DNA from: Flavobacteriales bacterium UBA5692
Lineage (GTDB): Bacteria; Bacteroidota; Bacteroidia; Flavobacteriales_D; Sanyastnellaceae
NCBI GenBank assembly: GCA_002420235.1
Contig: DIHQ01000017.1
Location: 2,601-31,040, forward strand
DNA: 28,440 nt
Direction of reading: 5' to 3'
The translations under genes and the position numbers were made by a program. Under the pieces are notes generated by a model. That model did no database searches, was not told where the DNA came from, and was given only the letters and a program-made list of their open reading frames with translations. Below, in pieces: positions 7,651 to 16,277 of the stretch; the stretch's first letter is position 1; each line of letters begins with the position of its first letter.

Positions 7651-10600
7651 TTAACGCATCAACTGCAGGGTACCTGTGTACTCTTGAGCATCGGTGTTGT
7701 ACCCCTTCAATCGTATAATCCAATTGTAAATACCATTTTCCGCGTAATGTGTGCCACCTTGGACATCGCCAGTCCACACTTCATCCAGACTCGTGCTGTA
7801 AAAGACTGTTTCGCCCCAGCGATTCATAATCCAGATTTCGTATGTCATGATTTGAGACCCGACCACTTCGAAGGCATCATTCATGCCGTCATTGTTAGGG
7901 GTAAAGGCTGTTGGAACATACAATAAGACAGGACCCCTAACGATTGTATAGGCTTGGTTGGTGCAACCCACCCAACTTGTAACGTCGAGGGTTACTATAT
8001 AGTCACCCAAACCATCAAATAGGTGCGTTGTAATTGCTTCATCCGAACTGTTACCATCACCAAAATCCCAATCGTAAGAATAGGCACCGAGGAACGGTTC
8101 TTCAGGAGAAGGTGTTGCCCGGAAAGTATACATATTTTGATCTATATCTGACATGCTCGCAACGAAGTCGCTATACAAGTACTGCACTTCAATATTGGTC
8201 GACGTGTCAATTTCTTCACCGCAGATATCCGATGCTACTACAGGGTATACCGTCGACTGAAGCGGTGTTACATACTGCACCGGCCCGTACGCATTCAGGG
8301 TTGGCCAGTAATAAACAAAACCTGCCTCCCCACCCAAAGCCTCAACCTCCAGTGAAATGCCATCTCCCGCGCAGATGGTGGTGGAAGGTGTTACTTCCAC
8401 AGAGATCGGAATATCAGGAATGTGATAAACTAAGGAGTCATTATCCAACCCACCACAGCCGTCCGTAACTGTTACCGATACGGCCGCAGTTTCATAGGAT
8501 TGCAGGGTTATGTCAGCATCTTGATCGTAGGATTCGCCATTTACAAACCAATCGTATACATAGTCACCTGCACCGGTGAGGATTTCAACGGGAATGTTTG
8601 TGAAGTCTAAACAGCTGGCATAAATGTCTGGCCCTAATTCCACCGCCAGTGTGGGATTGTCTATGGTAACTGCAGTACTAGCTGTACCACTCTGGCCACA
8701 CCCGTCGTTGACAACCACAGAAAAGTTCGCGTTCGCACTCAGTTGTACGTCAATACTCGCACTCGTCTCATTCATATTGACTCCATCTTGAAACCATGCA
8801 TACTGGTATCCACCGCTCCCACTGTTAACGTTCGCAGCCAAATCAAAAACTTCCGTGCAAGGACCAACCAAACCTTGCGGCAGGCTAACCTCAACATCGG
8901 GAGCTTCAACGATAATATTGACATTTGCTAGTTCTGTTTGGCCACAATTATCAGATACTTCAAGGATTAATGATGCGTCGGCACTGGTCTGCCAATTGAG
9001 CGTTGCATCGAAATCCAGCCAATTATTGCCATTGAACCACGTATAAAAGAATGGCCCCGAACCGTCCACATTTGCAGTAACCGTGAATGGATCATTACAC
9101 AACACGTCAACGCTTTCTTCCACTGTAATTTCTATGGGTGGTATGTTGTATTCCACGTCGATACTGTCCATTACTTCGAATCCACATCCATCGGTTAGTG
9201 TAATGAACACCTCATCGGCCCCTACCCAAGTGTTCAAATCGAGCTGACTCGGATCAAACCACGACCCCCACAAATTGCCACCATCTTCATCTGTCCACTG
9301 ATATGAATAAACACCATCTCCACCAGAGGCTGTGGAAGTGATTGTTGCCATACCGTTGCATTCCAACACTACGGGTCCCTCTTCGTTGATTTCAACTTCC
9401 AAAGGTGGAAATTCTAACACCTCAATTTCTACAATAACATCCAACGGATTCATCGCCAAATCACATGTATCTCCAACGGTCACCATGCAGGACCAGTCGT
9501 CATCAGGTGACATAAGGATCGTAGCCTCATCATCCCCTTCAGGGCAAGCCCAATCGAATGTATAGTTACCATATCCGCCTGTTACGATTGGTCCTACTTC
9601 AATTTCATCTCCTTGGCATATAGTGGTTGAGAAATCCGAAACCTCGAATGGCGGTGGATCCTCTGCCACATAAAAAGTGAAATACGTTGTCAGGCCTCCA
9701 CCATTGCAAGCAGCGACATTCTCAATTTGCATTTCAACTAATTCAGGGCCCTCATCGATTCCATCGATTGCAGCTATGAGATCGAATGAGACTACACTAA
9801 CAAACTCCTCAAACACGACAGAATCTGGAAGGGGGAGTAAGGTACCATCAGGCTGAGGTTGGCCATAATCAACTCCATTCGTTGCTTCACTGTTACCATA
9901 GTTGATGTATACCATTTCTTGAATTTCCAATATGGTTTCAACAGGACGTTCGAACGTTAAGGTCGCCTGTCCACAATCCTCATAGATTGTATTTGCCTCC
10001 GGTCCCCCAACATCAATGGATAAGTCGATTTGAACAACCGCATTGGACTCAAAGGAGCCCTCTTCCAAAACTACAATTGACTCAAGTGCTGTATCCGACC
10101 CGTCCGCAATCGCCAACTTTATGTGATATGTTTCTCCGCACTCAACAGGGTACTCGGCCGTGAATGGAACCGTATATCCATTGATACAAACGTCAGTTCC
10201 ACCCTGATTGTCAACATAATATTCCGAATTTGTCCCTGAGTTCACGGACGATATAGTTATCGGGAGAATCGGGTCTGTAGAAGGTACACCTGCGATGTTA
10301 ACAGCGCCATCTGGAAAGGTGGCCGGACTGTCGTATGGACCTGTGATACCCGGTCCACTTAAAAAGAAAGCAAACACGTCATTATATTGGGTGTTAATCC
10401 ACGCCTCGTATTCATCTGATCCAAAAACGTAATTGAAACTGATAGTGTCACCTGCCGCGACAAAATCAAATTCTAACACGCAGCCATCATTTACCGAATT
10501 CACCGAGAAGGATTCCCCAATCAGGTCCGGCACAGAATTGGCAATTTCCAAAAGATCTGGATCACTAAATCCGTTTCCAAGGCATCCATCACAAGCCAAA

Positions 10601-10887
10601 AAGTCGGCGGGACATTCAAGATTTTCGGCCACATCGCAACTCAGAACAAGGCCCGAACTAATGGAAAACAAATCATCACCCCCTGTTAAGTAACCCAACT
10701 GGTTGGTACCGCCTTGGTAACTAATATTCGACGCTTGGATACCGCTGCCAAGGAGGATGTCATTAACATATTCCTCTAAAGTGAGTCCTGACTCTACATC
10801 AAGTTGTGCCTGAACTTCGAGACCGAGCCCGATAGAGGAGATTATCCAAAGTATCGCAGCAAGAAAAGATGGATATGACCATTTCAT
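7651..10887 (-). CDS. Large secreted T9SS cargo protein: choice-of-anchor L, Ig/PKD-like repeats, CHU_C tail
   Basis: Secreted or surface protein of 1078 residues. It has a Sec signal peptide (KWSYPSFLAAILWIISSIGL, cleaved near QAQ28). A choice-of-anchor L-type domain covers about 29-285 (ISFNYVFGSDEYEAWINTQY, NDVFAFFLSGPGI). A Calx-beta-like segment follows at about 290-410 (NGVDY, VVFEEFVSVVSFDL, EGPELVEMQI). Five or six Ig/PKD-like repeats come next at about 415-920, each with a Y-x-W core and most ending near V-x-DGCG. A PKD repeat lies at about 935-985 (YDWDFGDGNSSDEAITTHLF). The C-terminal 85 residues form a type-B T9SS tail (VPTAFTPNNDGMNDAFEV, NRWGETVFY, YTGTLQLMR). It would be exported by the T9SS, of which PorQ is encoded 6 kb away. 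Binding target unknown; adhesion is likely. Confidence 0.93.
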   Translation of the reverse strand: MKWSYPSFLAAILWIISSIGLGLEVQAQLDVESGLTLEEYVNDILLGSGIQASNISYQGGTNQLGYLTGGDDLFSISSGLVLSCDVAENLECPADFLACDGCLGNGFSDPDLLEIANSVPDLIGESFSVNSVNDGCVLEFDFVAAGDTISFNYVFGSDEYEAWINTQYNDVFAFFLSGPGITGPYDSPATFPDGAVNIAGVPSTDPILPITISSVNSGTNSEYYVDNQGGTDVCINGYTVPFTAEYPVECGETYHIKLAIADGSDTALESIVVLEEGSFESNAVVQIDLSIDVGGPEANTIYEDCGQATLTFERPVETILEIQEMVYINYGNSEATNGVDYGQPQPDGTLLPLPDSVVFEEFVSVVSFDLIAAIDGIDEGPELVEMQIENVAACNGGGLTTYFTFYVAEDPPPFEVSDFSTTICQGDEIEVGPIVTGGYGNYTFDWACPEGDDEATILMSPDDDWSCMVTVGDTCDLAMNPLDVIVEIEVLEFPPLEVEINEEGPVVLECNGMATITSTASGGDGVYSYQWTDEDGGNLWGSWFDPSQLDLNTWVGADEVFITLTDGCGFEVMDSIDVEYNIPPIEITVEESVDVLCNDPFTVTANVDGSGPFFYTWFNGNNWLDFDATLNWQTSADASLILEVSDNCGQTELANVNIIVEAPDVEVSLPQGLVGPCTEVFDLAANVNSGSGGYQYAWFQDGVNMNETSASIDVQLSANANFSVVVNDGCGQSGTASTAVTIDNPTLAVELGPDIYASCLDFTNIPVEILTGAGDYVYDWFVNGESYDQDADITLQSYETAAVSVTVTDGCGGLDNDSLVYHIPDIPISVEVTPSTTICAGDGISLEVEALGGEAGFVYYWPTLNAYGPVQYVTPLQSTVYPVVASDICGEEIDTSTNIEVQYLYSDFVASMSDIDQNMYTFRATPSPEEPFLGAYSYDWDFGDGNSSDEAITTHLFDGLGDYIVTLDVTSWVGCTNQAYTIVRGPVLLYVPTAFTPNNDGMNDAFEVVGSQIMTYEIWIMNRWGETVFYSTSLDEVWTGDVQGGTHYAENGIYNWIIRLKGYNTDAQEYTGTLQLMR

Positions 10888-10930
10888 GGGGTGATTGCTC
10901 TTTGTTGTGTAATTATACTACAAAAGAACA

Positions 10931-10968
10931 AACCCTGCGAAGCAGTTGTGGGTTGCACGAAGCTTGTG
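10931..10968. other. Two small hairpins between sigma-factor gene and cargo gene
   Basis: The spacer between the sigma factor and the cargo gene contains CTGC-GAA-GCAG (10935-10945), flanked by AACCC and GGGTT (10931-10935, 10950-10954). An imperfect stem CACGA/TTGTG follows at 10956-10968. There is no T tract, so these are at best weak or factor-dependent terminators for the sigma mRNA or a structured leader for the cargo gene. Confidence 0.3.
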
Positions 10969-10982
10969 GGGCTATTACACCT

Positions 10983-11486
10983 TTATCGGCGGAACGCTGT
11001 CAACTGAGCGCCTAACTTCCGTCGTGCATGGAAGATCCGACTTTTAACAGTTCCCATTGGGATGCCTAATTCCTCTGCTATTTCATCATAGTGAAATCCT
11101 TCCATAAACATGTTGAAAGGAACCTTAAATTCTGGCTTTAGCTCGTCTATTGCTCCGCGAATATCTTGCTCATTGATAACTGTGGTCACGGTATCTGATT
11201 GCATCGAACCGGAATTCAAATAAAATTGGTTATCAGTGGTGTCGAGGATCGTATTCTGAAACTTCTTACGCTTGTAATTATTGATGAAAATGTTTCGCAT
11301 GATTGTGTACAACCAACCCTTGATGTTTGTACCCTCCTTAAAGTTATTCTTGTACCGCAACGCCTTCACCATGGTGTCCTGGATTAGGTCTTCTGCATCC
11401 TGTAAATCTCGGGTAAAGCCAATCGCAAAGCCTTTGAGGAACTGTCTGTTTGCAACTAGTAAAGCGTTGAATTCGATTGTACTCAT
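10983..11486 (-). CDS. ECF-like sigma-70 family RNA polymerase sigma factor
   Basis: A 167-residue alternative sigma factor with only regions 2 and 4. Region 2 is seen in NRQFLKGFAIGFTRDLQDAE, DLIQDTMVKALRY and GWLYTIMRNIFINNYKRKK (core binding and -10 recognition). Region 4 is the helix-turn-helix YDEIAEELGIPMGTVKSRIF near the C-terminus. The chosen ATG gives the family N-terminus MSTIEFNALL; a longer TTG start at 11513 is not supported. A probable promoter lies just upstream. No anti-sigma gene is adjacent. It follows the MerR regulator gene on the same strand after a spacer of about 134 nt. In several Bacteroidota a sigma factor of this type accompanies a MerR regulator and carotenoid genes (from memory); here no such genes follow. 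Confidence 0.93.
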   Translation of the reverse strand: MSTIEFNALLVANRQFLKGFAIGFTRDLQDAEDLIQDTMVKALRYKNNFKEGTNIKGWLYTIMRNIFINNYKRKKFQNTILDTTDNQFYLNSGSMQSDTVTTVINEQDIRGAIDELKPEFKVPFNMFMEGFHYDEIAEELGIPMGTVKSRIFHARRKLGAQLTAFRR

Positions 11487-11510
11487 ACCTTTTTGTTTAA
11501 TGATTCGATA

Positions 11511-11541
11511 CAAAGATTAAACAAAATTTCATTTAAGACAA
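11511..11541 (-). promoter_or_regulatory. Probable promoter of the sigma-factor gene
   Basis: On the minus strand TTG (11539-11541) and AATCTTTG (11511-11518, one mismatch to TAnnTTTG) are separated by 20 nt, matching Bacteroidota -33/-7 spacing. The box ends 24 nt before the ATG, leaving a short leader, unlike the leaderless arrangement at many other genes here. Confidence 0.45.
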
Positions 11542-11620
11542 GGTTTTGTTCAACTTTTCCTCAAAAACTTTAAACAATTTGGCAAAAGGACGAGTGCGAA
11601 GTGTGCAAATCAGGCTTGCA

Positions 11621-12532
11621 TCAAACTGCTTGAACCTCAGCAAAAAGGGTCCCCACAAGGGCTGCTCCGTTGGTTACAGTTTGAATCCGGTCACTTCCCG
11701 CAACACCCTCAAAAACCTTTCCGCCAAGTAGAAACTGATTATCCGTTCCAGCAAATTCCGCTTCGATGAGCCCAACGTATTCCGCAGCCTCCGAGGAAGA
11801 TGGGTGCGTGGTACAATAGGCTACAAAAACTGCGTTGGGAAATTGTTCACCGACAGCAGCTAGATCGCTGAAAGGAACACTAGCTCCGAGAAAGATGCTC
11901 CTCAGCCCACGCGCTCTGCATAGAAAGTGGATAAACAGCAAGCTAATGTCGTGGATTTCACGCTCCGGCAGGAACAGCACGATGGGTGGATGATCCTCTC
12001 TGATGGGAACAGAGGATTCTGAAATGGCCGAATGCAATTCCTGCCTCATCAAATTGCAAATAAAATGTTCTTGAGCAGGGCAGATCGTGTTGGTCAACCA
12101 CAAAACGCCAATCTGAGACAAAAAGGGTAAGAAAACGCTCAATACAGTCTGATCAAGCCCGTGCTCGTTGGCATAATCATCTACCACTTTTCTGAACAAG
12201 GCCTCGTCGTAGTTGAGCATGCTCAATTTCAGTTGACTGAAAACAGCACTCATCCCTCCTTCTTCCATCTGCATCTCTCGCACCTCATCAATCAACGACT
12301 CACCGGACAGTTGTGCTATTTTCGAAATCTTACGGCCATACTCTATTAAGTATCCAACATTCAACAGCTTTTTTAAATCTTCACCACTGTAATAGCGAAT
12401 GTTGGTGGATGTTCTTTTAGGATTGAGTAAGCTATACCGCTGTTCCCATGCACGGATGGTATGGGACTTGATGCCGGTGAAATGCTCCAAATCCTTAATC
12501 GAGAATTGTTGTGCTATCCCTCTCTCCTTCAT
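11621..12532 (-). CDS. MerR-family regulator with B12-binding domain (CarH/LitR-like)
   Basis: Predicted DNA-binding regulator whose C-terminal half may bind adenosylcobalamin and sense light, as CarH does. 303 residues from the ATG. The MerR HTH domain covers about 9-75 (FSIKDLEHFTGIKSHTIRAW, EQRYSLLNP). A four-helix region at about 95-175 contains LWLTNTICPAQEHFICN, an exact Wx9EH motif (W145, E155, H156), which caps the cobalamin upper face in CarH. The Rossmann-like B12 domain follows: E192-I-H194-D-I-S197 corresponds to the E/DxHxxG lower-ligand motif with G changed to S, and LLGGKVF (G270-G271) to the terminal GG. The SxL motif is not recognisable. A GTG two codons upstream is an alternative start. 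Divergent from the GlmU-like gene; the sigma factor lies downstream. Confidence 0.88.
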   Translation of the reverse strand: MKERGIAQQFSIKDLEHFTGIKSHTIRAWEQRYSLLNPKRTSTNIRYYSGEDLKKLLNVGYLIEYGRKISKIAQLSGESLIDEVREMQMEEGGMSAVFSQLKLSMLNYDEALFRKVVDDYANEHGLDQTVLSVFLPFLSQIGVLWLTNTICPAQEHFICNLMRQELHSAISESSVPIREDHPPIVLFLPEREIHDISLLFIHFLCRARGLRSIFLGASVPFSDLAAVGEQFPNAVFVAYCTTHPSSSEAAEYVGLIEAEFAGTDNQFLLGGKVFEGVAGSDRIQTVTNGAALVGTLFAEVQAV

Positions 12533-12564
12533 AACCACTGTGTACTGCGCTTGATTTAACTACC

Positions 12565-12572
12565 TACCTTTA
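12565..12572 (+). promoter_or_regulatory. -7-like box (TACCTTTA) of the GlmU-like gene
   Basis: TACCTTTA followed by CC lies in the 60-nt spacer between the divergent MerR and GlmU-like genes, ending 20 nt before the ATG. It shares TAnnTTTACC with the boxes at 1892 and 25500. No clear -33 element is seen. Confidence 0.35.
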
Positions 12573-12592
12573 CCGCGTTACGTTAACCCCCT

Positions 12593-13750
12593 ATGTCGCG
12601 TTTTGCTTTCTTTTCTGACAACCAATGGTCTTCATTGCTTCCCTTTGGCACGGTCCACGCCTTGGGTGAATTGCGAGTTGGTGCCTTGAAAATCAGTGAA
12701 TGGTGGTCTTACGAAGCAAACCGCGCACTCCATAAAACGAAACAAGAAAAAAAAGCAAAAGTTCTCGGTCTTTTAAAAAATGGAACACTTAACGACCGCT
12801 GGATTCCATCTGAGCAGGCGTTTTCATTTCTTTCAAATTTGAAACTCGGCCAAGACCTTTACGCGGGGGACACCCTTTTGTACCAGGCGAGAAATAAAAA
12901 AGAATCCGCTCCACTGCACATCCCCGAGGATAAGATTGAAATCATTGCGCGTGCCACCGACCTTTTCCGCGATTTGGATGGTTGGTTAACTGCCCAAAAA
13001 CATTTCATCATTGCTGCGTGGGATCTCACCTTGTCCGAAGTTCCTGAGCATGTCACCCTACTTGGACCCACCGATCAAATTTGGATTCATCCCTCTGCCC
13101 AGGTAACTGCATGTACCTTGAACTCACTGTCCGGCCCCATTTTTATAGGTCCAAATGTCGAAATTCAGGAGGGTGCGAACCTTCGAGGACCAATCGCTGT
13201 TGGCGAGTCAACCGTGGTTAAAATGGGGACACGTATTTATGGCCCGACCGCCATTGGGCCTCAATGCCGCATCGGAGGTGAGGTCTCAAATTGTGCATTC
13301 TTCGGTTACAGTAATAAGAGCCATGATGGATTTTTGGGAAACTCTGTTATTGGCAAATGGTGCAACCTAGGAGCCGATACCAACTCAAGCAATTTGAAAA
13401 GCAATTACAGTGAGGTTAGGCTTTGGAATGAAACGAAAAAAGCATTTATCGGTATCGGATTTCAATTTTGCGGCGTCCTCATGGGCGACCACAGTAAATG
13501 CGGCATTAATACGATGTTCGATACGGGTACTATTGTAGGTGCAGGATGTAACATTTATGGTGGAGGATTTCAACCAAAGCACATCTTGCCCTTCTCATGG
13601 GGTGGGAACGACTCCTGGGAACTTCATGACTTTGACAAATTTACCACCACCGCTCGGCGTGCTATGAAACGAAGAGGAGCGGATTTGAGCGAAAAAGAAA
13701 TAATCCAGTGGAAAACAGAACATGACATCGCTAGGAGTCGTTTTGATTGA
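12593..13750 (+). CDS. Alternative GlmU-like protein (putative sugar nucleotidyltransferase/acetyltransferase)
   Basis: Member of the Bacteroidota-type GlmU-like family, proposed to make UDP-N-acetylglucosamine. 385 residues. The N-terminal part begins FAFFSDNQWSSLLPFGTVHA and LGELRVGALKISEWW, the family's degenerate nucleotidyltransferase start, which lacks the standard GlmU LAAGxGTRM loop. From about residue 160 a left-handed beta-helix of hexapeptide repeats runs to about 335 (WIHPSAQVTACTLNSLSGPI, FIGPNVEIQEGANLRGPIAV, VVKMGTRIYGPTAIGPQCRI). The conserved block NLGADTNSSNLKSNYSEVRL (about 263-282) is typical of both GlmU and this family. The end is basic. It lies upstream of the lon operon on the same strand with a 94-nt gap. 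Confidence 0.88.
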   Translation: MSRFAFFSDNQWSSLLPFGTVHALGELRVGALKISEWWSYEANRALHKTKQEKKAKVLGLLKNGTLNDRWIPSEQAFSFLSNLKLGQDLYAGDTLLYQARNKKESAPLHIPEDKIEIIARATDLFRDLDGWLTAQKHFIIAAWDLTLSEVPEHVTLLGPTDQIWIHPSAQVTACTLNSLSGPIFIGPNVEIQEGANLRGPIAVGESTVVKMGTRIYGPTAIGPQCRIGGEVSNCAFFGYSNKSHDGFLGNSVIGKWCNLGADTNSSNLKSNYSEVRLWNETKKAFIGIGFQFCGVLMGDHSKCGINTMFDTGTIVGAGCNIYGGGFQPKHILPFSWGGNDSWELHDFDKFTTTARRAMKRRGADLSEKEIIQWKTEHDIARSRFD

Positions 13751-13844
13751 GCTCGACTGACAACCACTGCTGACACAATGTCCGAAATCGCTATGGCATG
13801 GCATTTGTCCTAGACCAGGAGAATACGAAAGAATTTGGGAATAC

Positions 13845-16277
13845 ATGTTTGAAGATCGACACGACGAAGAAGGCTGGGGGCTAAGTGACGCCCAAGATCA
13901 CGAATTCATTCCTTTAATATCAGCGGAAGATGAGGAGGCGATGCAAAAAGAGGAGGTACCCAAAGCTCTTCCGCTGCTGTCCCTCCGCAACACGGTCTTG
14001 TTCCCAGGGGTGGTCATCCCAATTACCGTCGGAAGGGACCGTTCCATCAGATTAGTGAAAGAAGCCCACAAACAGGAACAACGGATTGGTGTGGTCAGTC
14101 AAAAAAACGACGACATTGAAATACCGAATGGTGAAGACCTCAATGAAGTTGGAACAGTGGCAAAAGTGATTAAGATGTTGCGAATGCCAGATGGTAGCAA
14201 CACGGTAATCCTTCAAGGCCAAAAGCGATTCAAGTGGACCGAGGTTGTTCAAGAAGAACCCTACATGAAGGCGCGCGTTGTTGAATACGATGCGGAGAAC
14301 CTACCTCGTAAAGATGATGAGCATGAGGCTCTAATGCAGAGTTTGAAGGAGCTCGCAGTAGAAATCATTCAACTCAGCCCGAACATCCCTTCGGAGGCTG
14401 GATTTGCTATCAAAAGCATTGAGAGCCTCACATTTTTGGTCAACTTCATTGGTTCTAATATGAATGCACCAGTGGAGGAAAAGCAAGCGCTGCTTGAAGT
14501 TGCGGGCATCAAAGCCCGGGCAAGCCGGGTTTTGGAATTGTTGAATAAGGAAAAGCAAATGCTCTCGTTGAAGCGGGACATCCAAACCAAAGTCAAAGGC
14601 GAACTGGACCAGCAACAAAGAGAGTACTTCCTAAATCAGCAGCTAAAGCAAATCCAAGAGGAGCTCGGAAACAACCCGCAGGCACAGGAGGTTGCTGAAC
14701 GAAAGCTACGAGCCGAATCCATGGATTGGCCAGCACACGCCAAAGCTGCTTTTGATAAGGAAATCTTGAAATTGGAGCGCATGAATTCGCAGAGCGCGGA
14801 ATACAGTGTCCAGGCTAATTACGTCGATCTGATGCTGGAGTTGCCATGGGAAAAAAAATCCCTAGATAACTTCGACCTGCATCACGCTCAAGCTGTACTC
14901 GATGAAGACCACTATGGACTTGAAAAAGTCAAAGAACGCATCATCGAGCACCTCGCTGTTTTGAAAATAAAAGGCGACCTTAAAGCGCCCATTATCTGCC
15001 TTTATGGACCTCCCGGCGTTGGCAAGACATCTCTTGGCCGCAGCGTTGCCAAAGCGCTCGGCCGAGAATACGTTCGGATGAGCCTTGGCGGGCTTCGGGA
15101 TGAAGCAGAAATCAGAGGACACCGAAAGACATACATCGGTGCTATGCCCGGGCGTATTTTGCAAAACTTGAAGAAGGCTGGCACTTCTAACCCTTTATTC
15201 GTGTTGGACGAGATCGATAAACTCGGAAGAGACCACCACGGTGATCCATCCAGCGCCATGCTCGAAGTATTGGACCCCGAACAGAACAACGCATTTCACG
15301 ACAACTACCTCGACCTCGACTACGATTTGAGCAACGTCATGTTCTTGGCAACATGCAACAGCCTTGCTTCCATCCAGCCTGCCCTCCGTGACCGAATGGA
15401 AATCATCGAAGTGACTGGCTACACTGTTGAGGAGAAGGTGCAAATTGCGAAGCGGCATCTTGTCCCCAAGCACCTCACAGATACGGGCATCACGAAAAAG
15501 CAACTCAAACTACCCATCAAAACCCTTGAAGCTGTCGTCGAGCAATACACTTCAGAAAGCGGGGTTCGCGGATTGGAAAAGCGAATCGGAAAGATTATTC
15601 GCAATCGGGCCAAAGAACTTGCGTTTAAGGAGGAGTTTACGATAGAAGTTAAAGCCAACCAGCTTCCCGAAATCCTTGGTCCCTCCCGCGAAAAAGACCG
15701 CTACCAAGGAAATGATACGCCCGGTGTTGTCACAGGGCTGGCATGGACTCCGCACGGTGGTGATATTTTGTTTATCGAAACATCTTTGACTAAAGGAGAT
15801 GGGAAGTTGACTCTGACAGGTAACCTGGGAGACGTAATGAAAGAAAGTGCCGTGATCGCACTCGAGTACATAAAATCGCACGCTGAAGAACTCGGATTAG
15901 ATGCCGATGAACTGAATAAACGAAACGTCCACTTGCACGTACCCCAAGGAGCCATTCCAAAAGATGGTCCCAGTGCCGGAATTACCATGGTATCCGCCAT
16001 GATCTCTGCTTTCACACGCCGCAAAATCCGCAAAGCGTTAGCCATGACAGGTGAAATTACCTTACGCGGACAAGTCCTACCTGTTGGGGGAATCAAAGAA
16101 AAAATTCTAGCCGCAAAACGAGCCGGCATCAAAGAAATTATCCTCTGTGAACGCAATCGTCAGGACATCGATGAAATTGACGCACGATACCTCAAAGGGC
16201 TAACCTTCACCTTCGTAACTGATATTATGGAAGTTGTAGATCGTGCGGTCCTGCGAACCAAAGTCGTTTCACGATGA
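13845..16277 (+). CDS. lon: ATP-dependent Lon protease (LonA)
   Basis: Cytosolic AAA+ serine protease that degrades misfolded and regulatory proteins. The 810-residue length fits. The N-terminal substrate domain begins at about 40 (ALPLLSLRNTVLFPGVVIPI). The central coiled coil holds LDQQQREYFLNQQLKQIQEE. Walker A is GPPGVGKT (388-395) and Walker B is FVLDEIDK (452-459). The proteolytic domain has the catalytic dyad Ser710 (KDGPSAGITM) and Lys753 (VGGIKEKILAA), 43 residues apart as in E. coli Lon. The N-terminal extension of about 35 acidic residues is typical of Bacteroidota Lon. First gene of a rightward operon; the porQ ATG overlaps its stop (ATGA). A TTTG (13804-13807) and a poor AGAATTTG (13830-13837), 22 nt apart, form a weak candidate promoter. 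Confidence 0.98.
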   Translation: MFEDRHDEEGWGLSDAQDHEFIPLISAEDEEAMQKEEVPKALPLLSLRNTVLFPGVVIPITVGRDRSIRLVKEAHKQEQRIGVVSQKNDDIEIPNGEDLNEVGTVAKVIKMLRMPDGSNTVILQGQKRFKWTEVVQEEPYMKARVVEYDAENLPRKDDEHEALMQSLKELAVEIIQLSPNIPSEAGFAIKSIESLTFLVNFIGSNMNAPVEEKQALLEVAGIKARASRVLELLNKEKQMLSLKRDIQTKVKGELDQQQREYFLNQQLKQIQEELGNNPQAQEVAERKLRAESMDWPAHAKAAFDKEILKLERMNSQSAEYSVQANYVDLMLELPWEKKSLDNFDLHHAQAVLDEDHYGLEKVKERIIEHLAVLKIKGDLKAPIICLYGPPGVGKTSLGRSVAKALGREYVRMSLGGLRDEAEIRGHRKTYIGAMPGRILQNLKKAGTSNPLFVLDEIDKLGRDHHGDPSSAMLEVLDPEQNNAFHDNYLDLDYDLSNVMFLATCNSLASIQPALRDRMEIIEVTGYTVEEKVQIAKRHLVPKHLTDTGITKKQLKLPIKTLEAVVEQYTSESGVRGLEKRIGKIIRNRAKELAFKEEFTIEVKANQLPEILGPSREKDRYQGNDTPGVVTGLAWTPHGGDILFIETSLTKGDGKLTLTGNLGDVMKESAVIALEYIKSHAEELGLDADELNKRNVHLHVPQGAIPKDGPSAGITMVSAMISAFTRRKIRKALAMTGEITLRGQVLPVGGIKEKILAAKRAGIKEIILCERNRQDIDEIDARYLKGLTFTFVTDIMEVVDRAVLRTKVVSR

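Noticed and set aside
10931..10968. Classical rho-independent terminator after the sigma gene
   Set aside because: Short hairpins exist but neither strand has a following T tract.
11487..11513. TTG start nine codons upstream for the sigma factor
   Set aside because: Overlaps the probable -7 box, and the family N-terminus begins MSTIEF at 11486.
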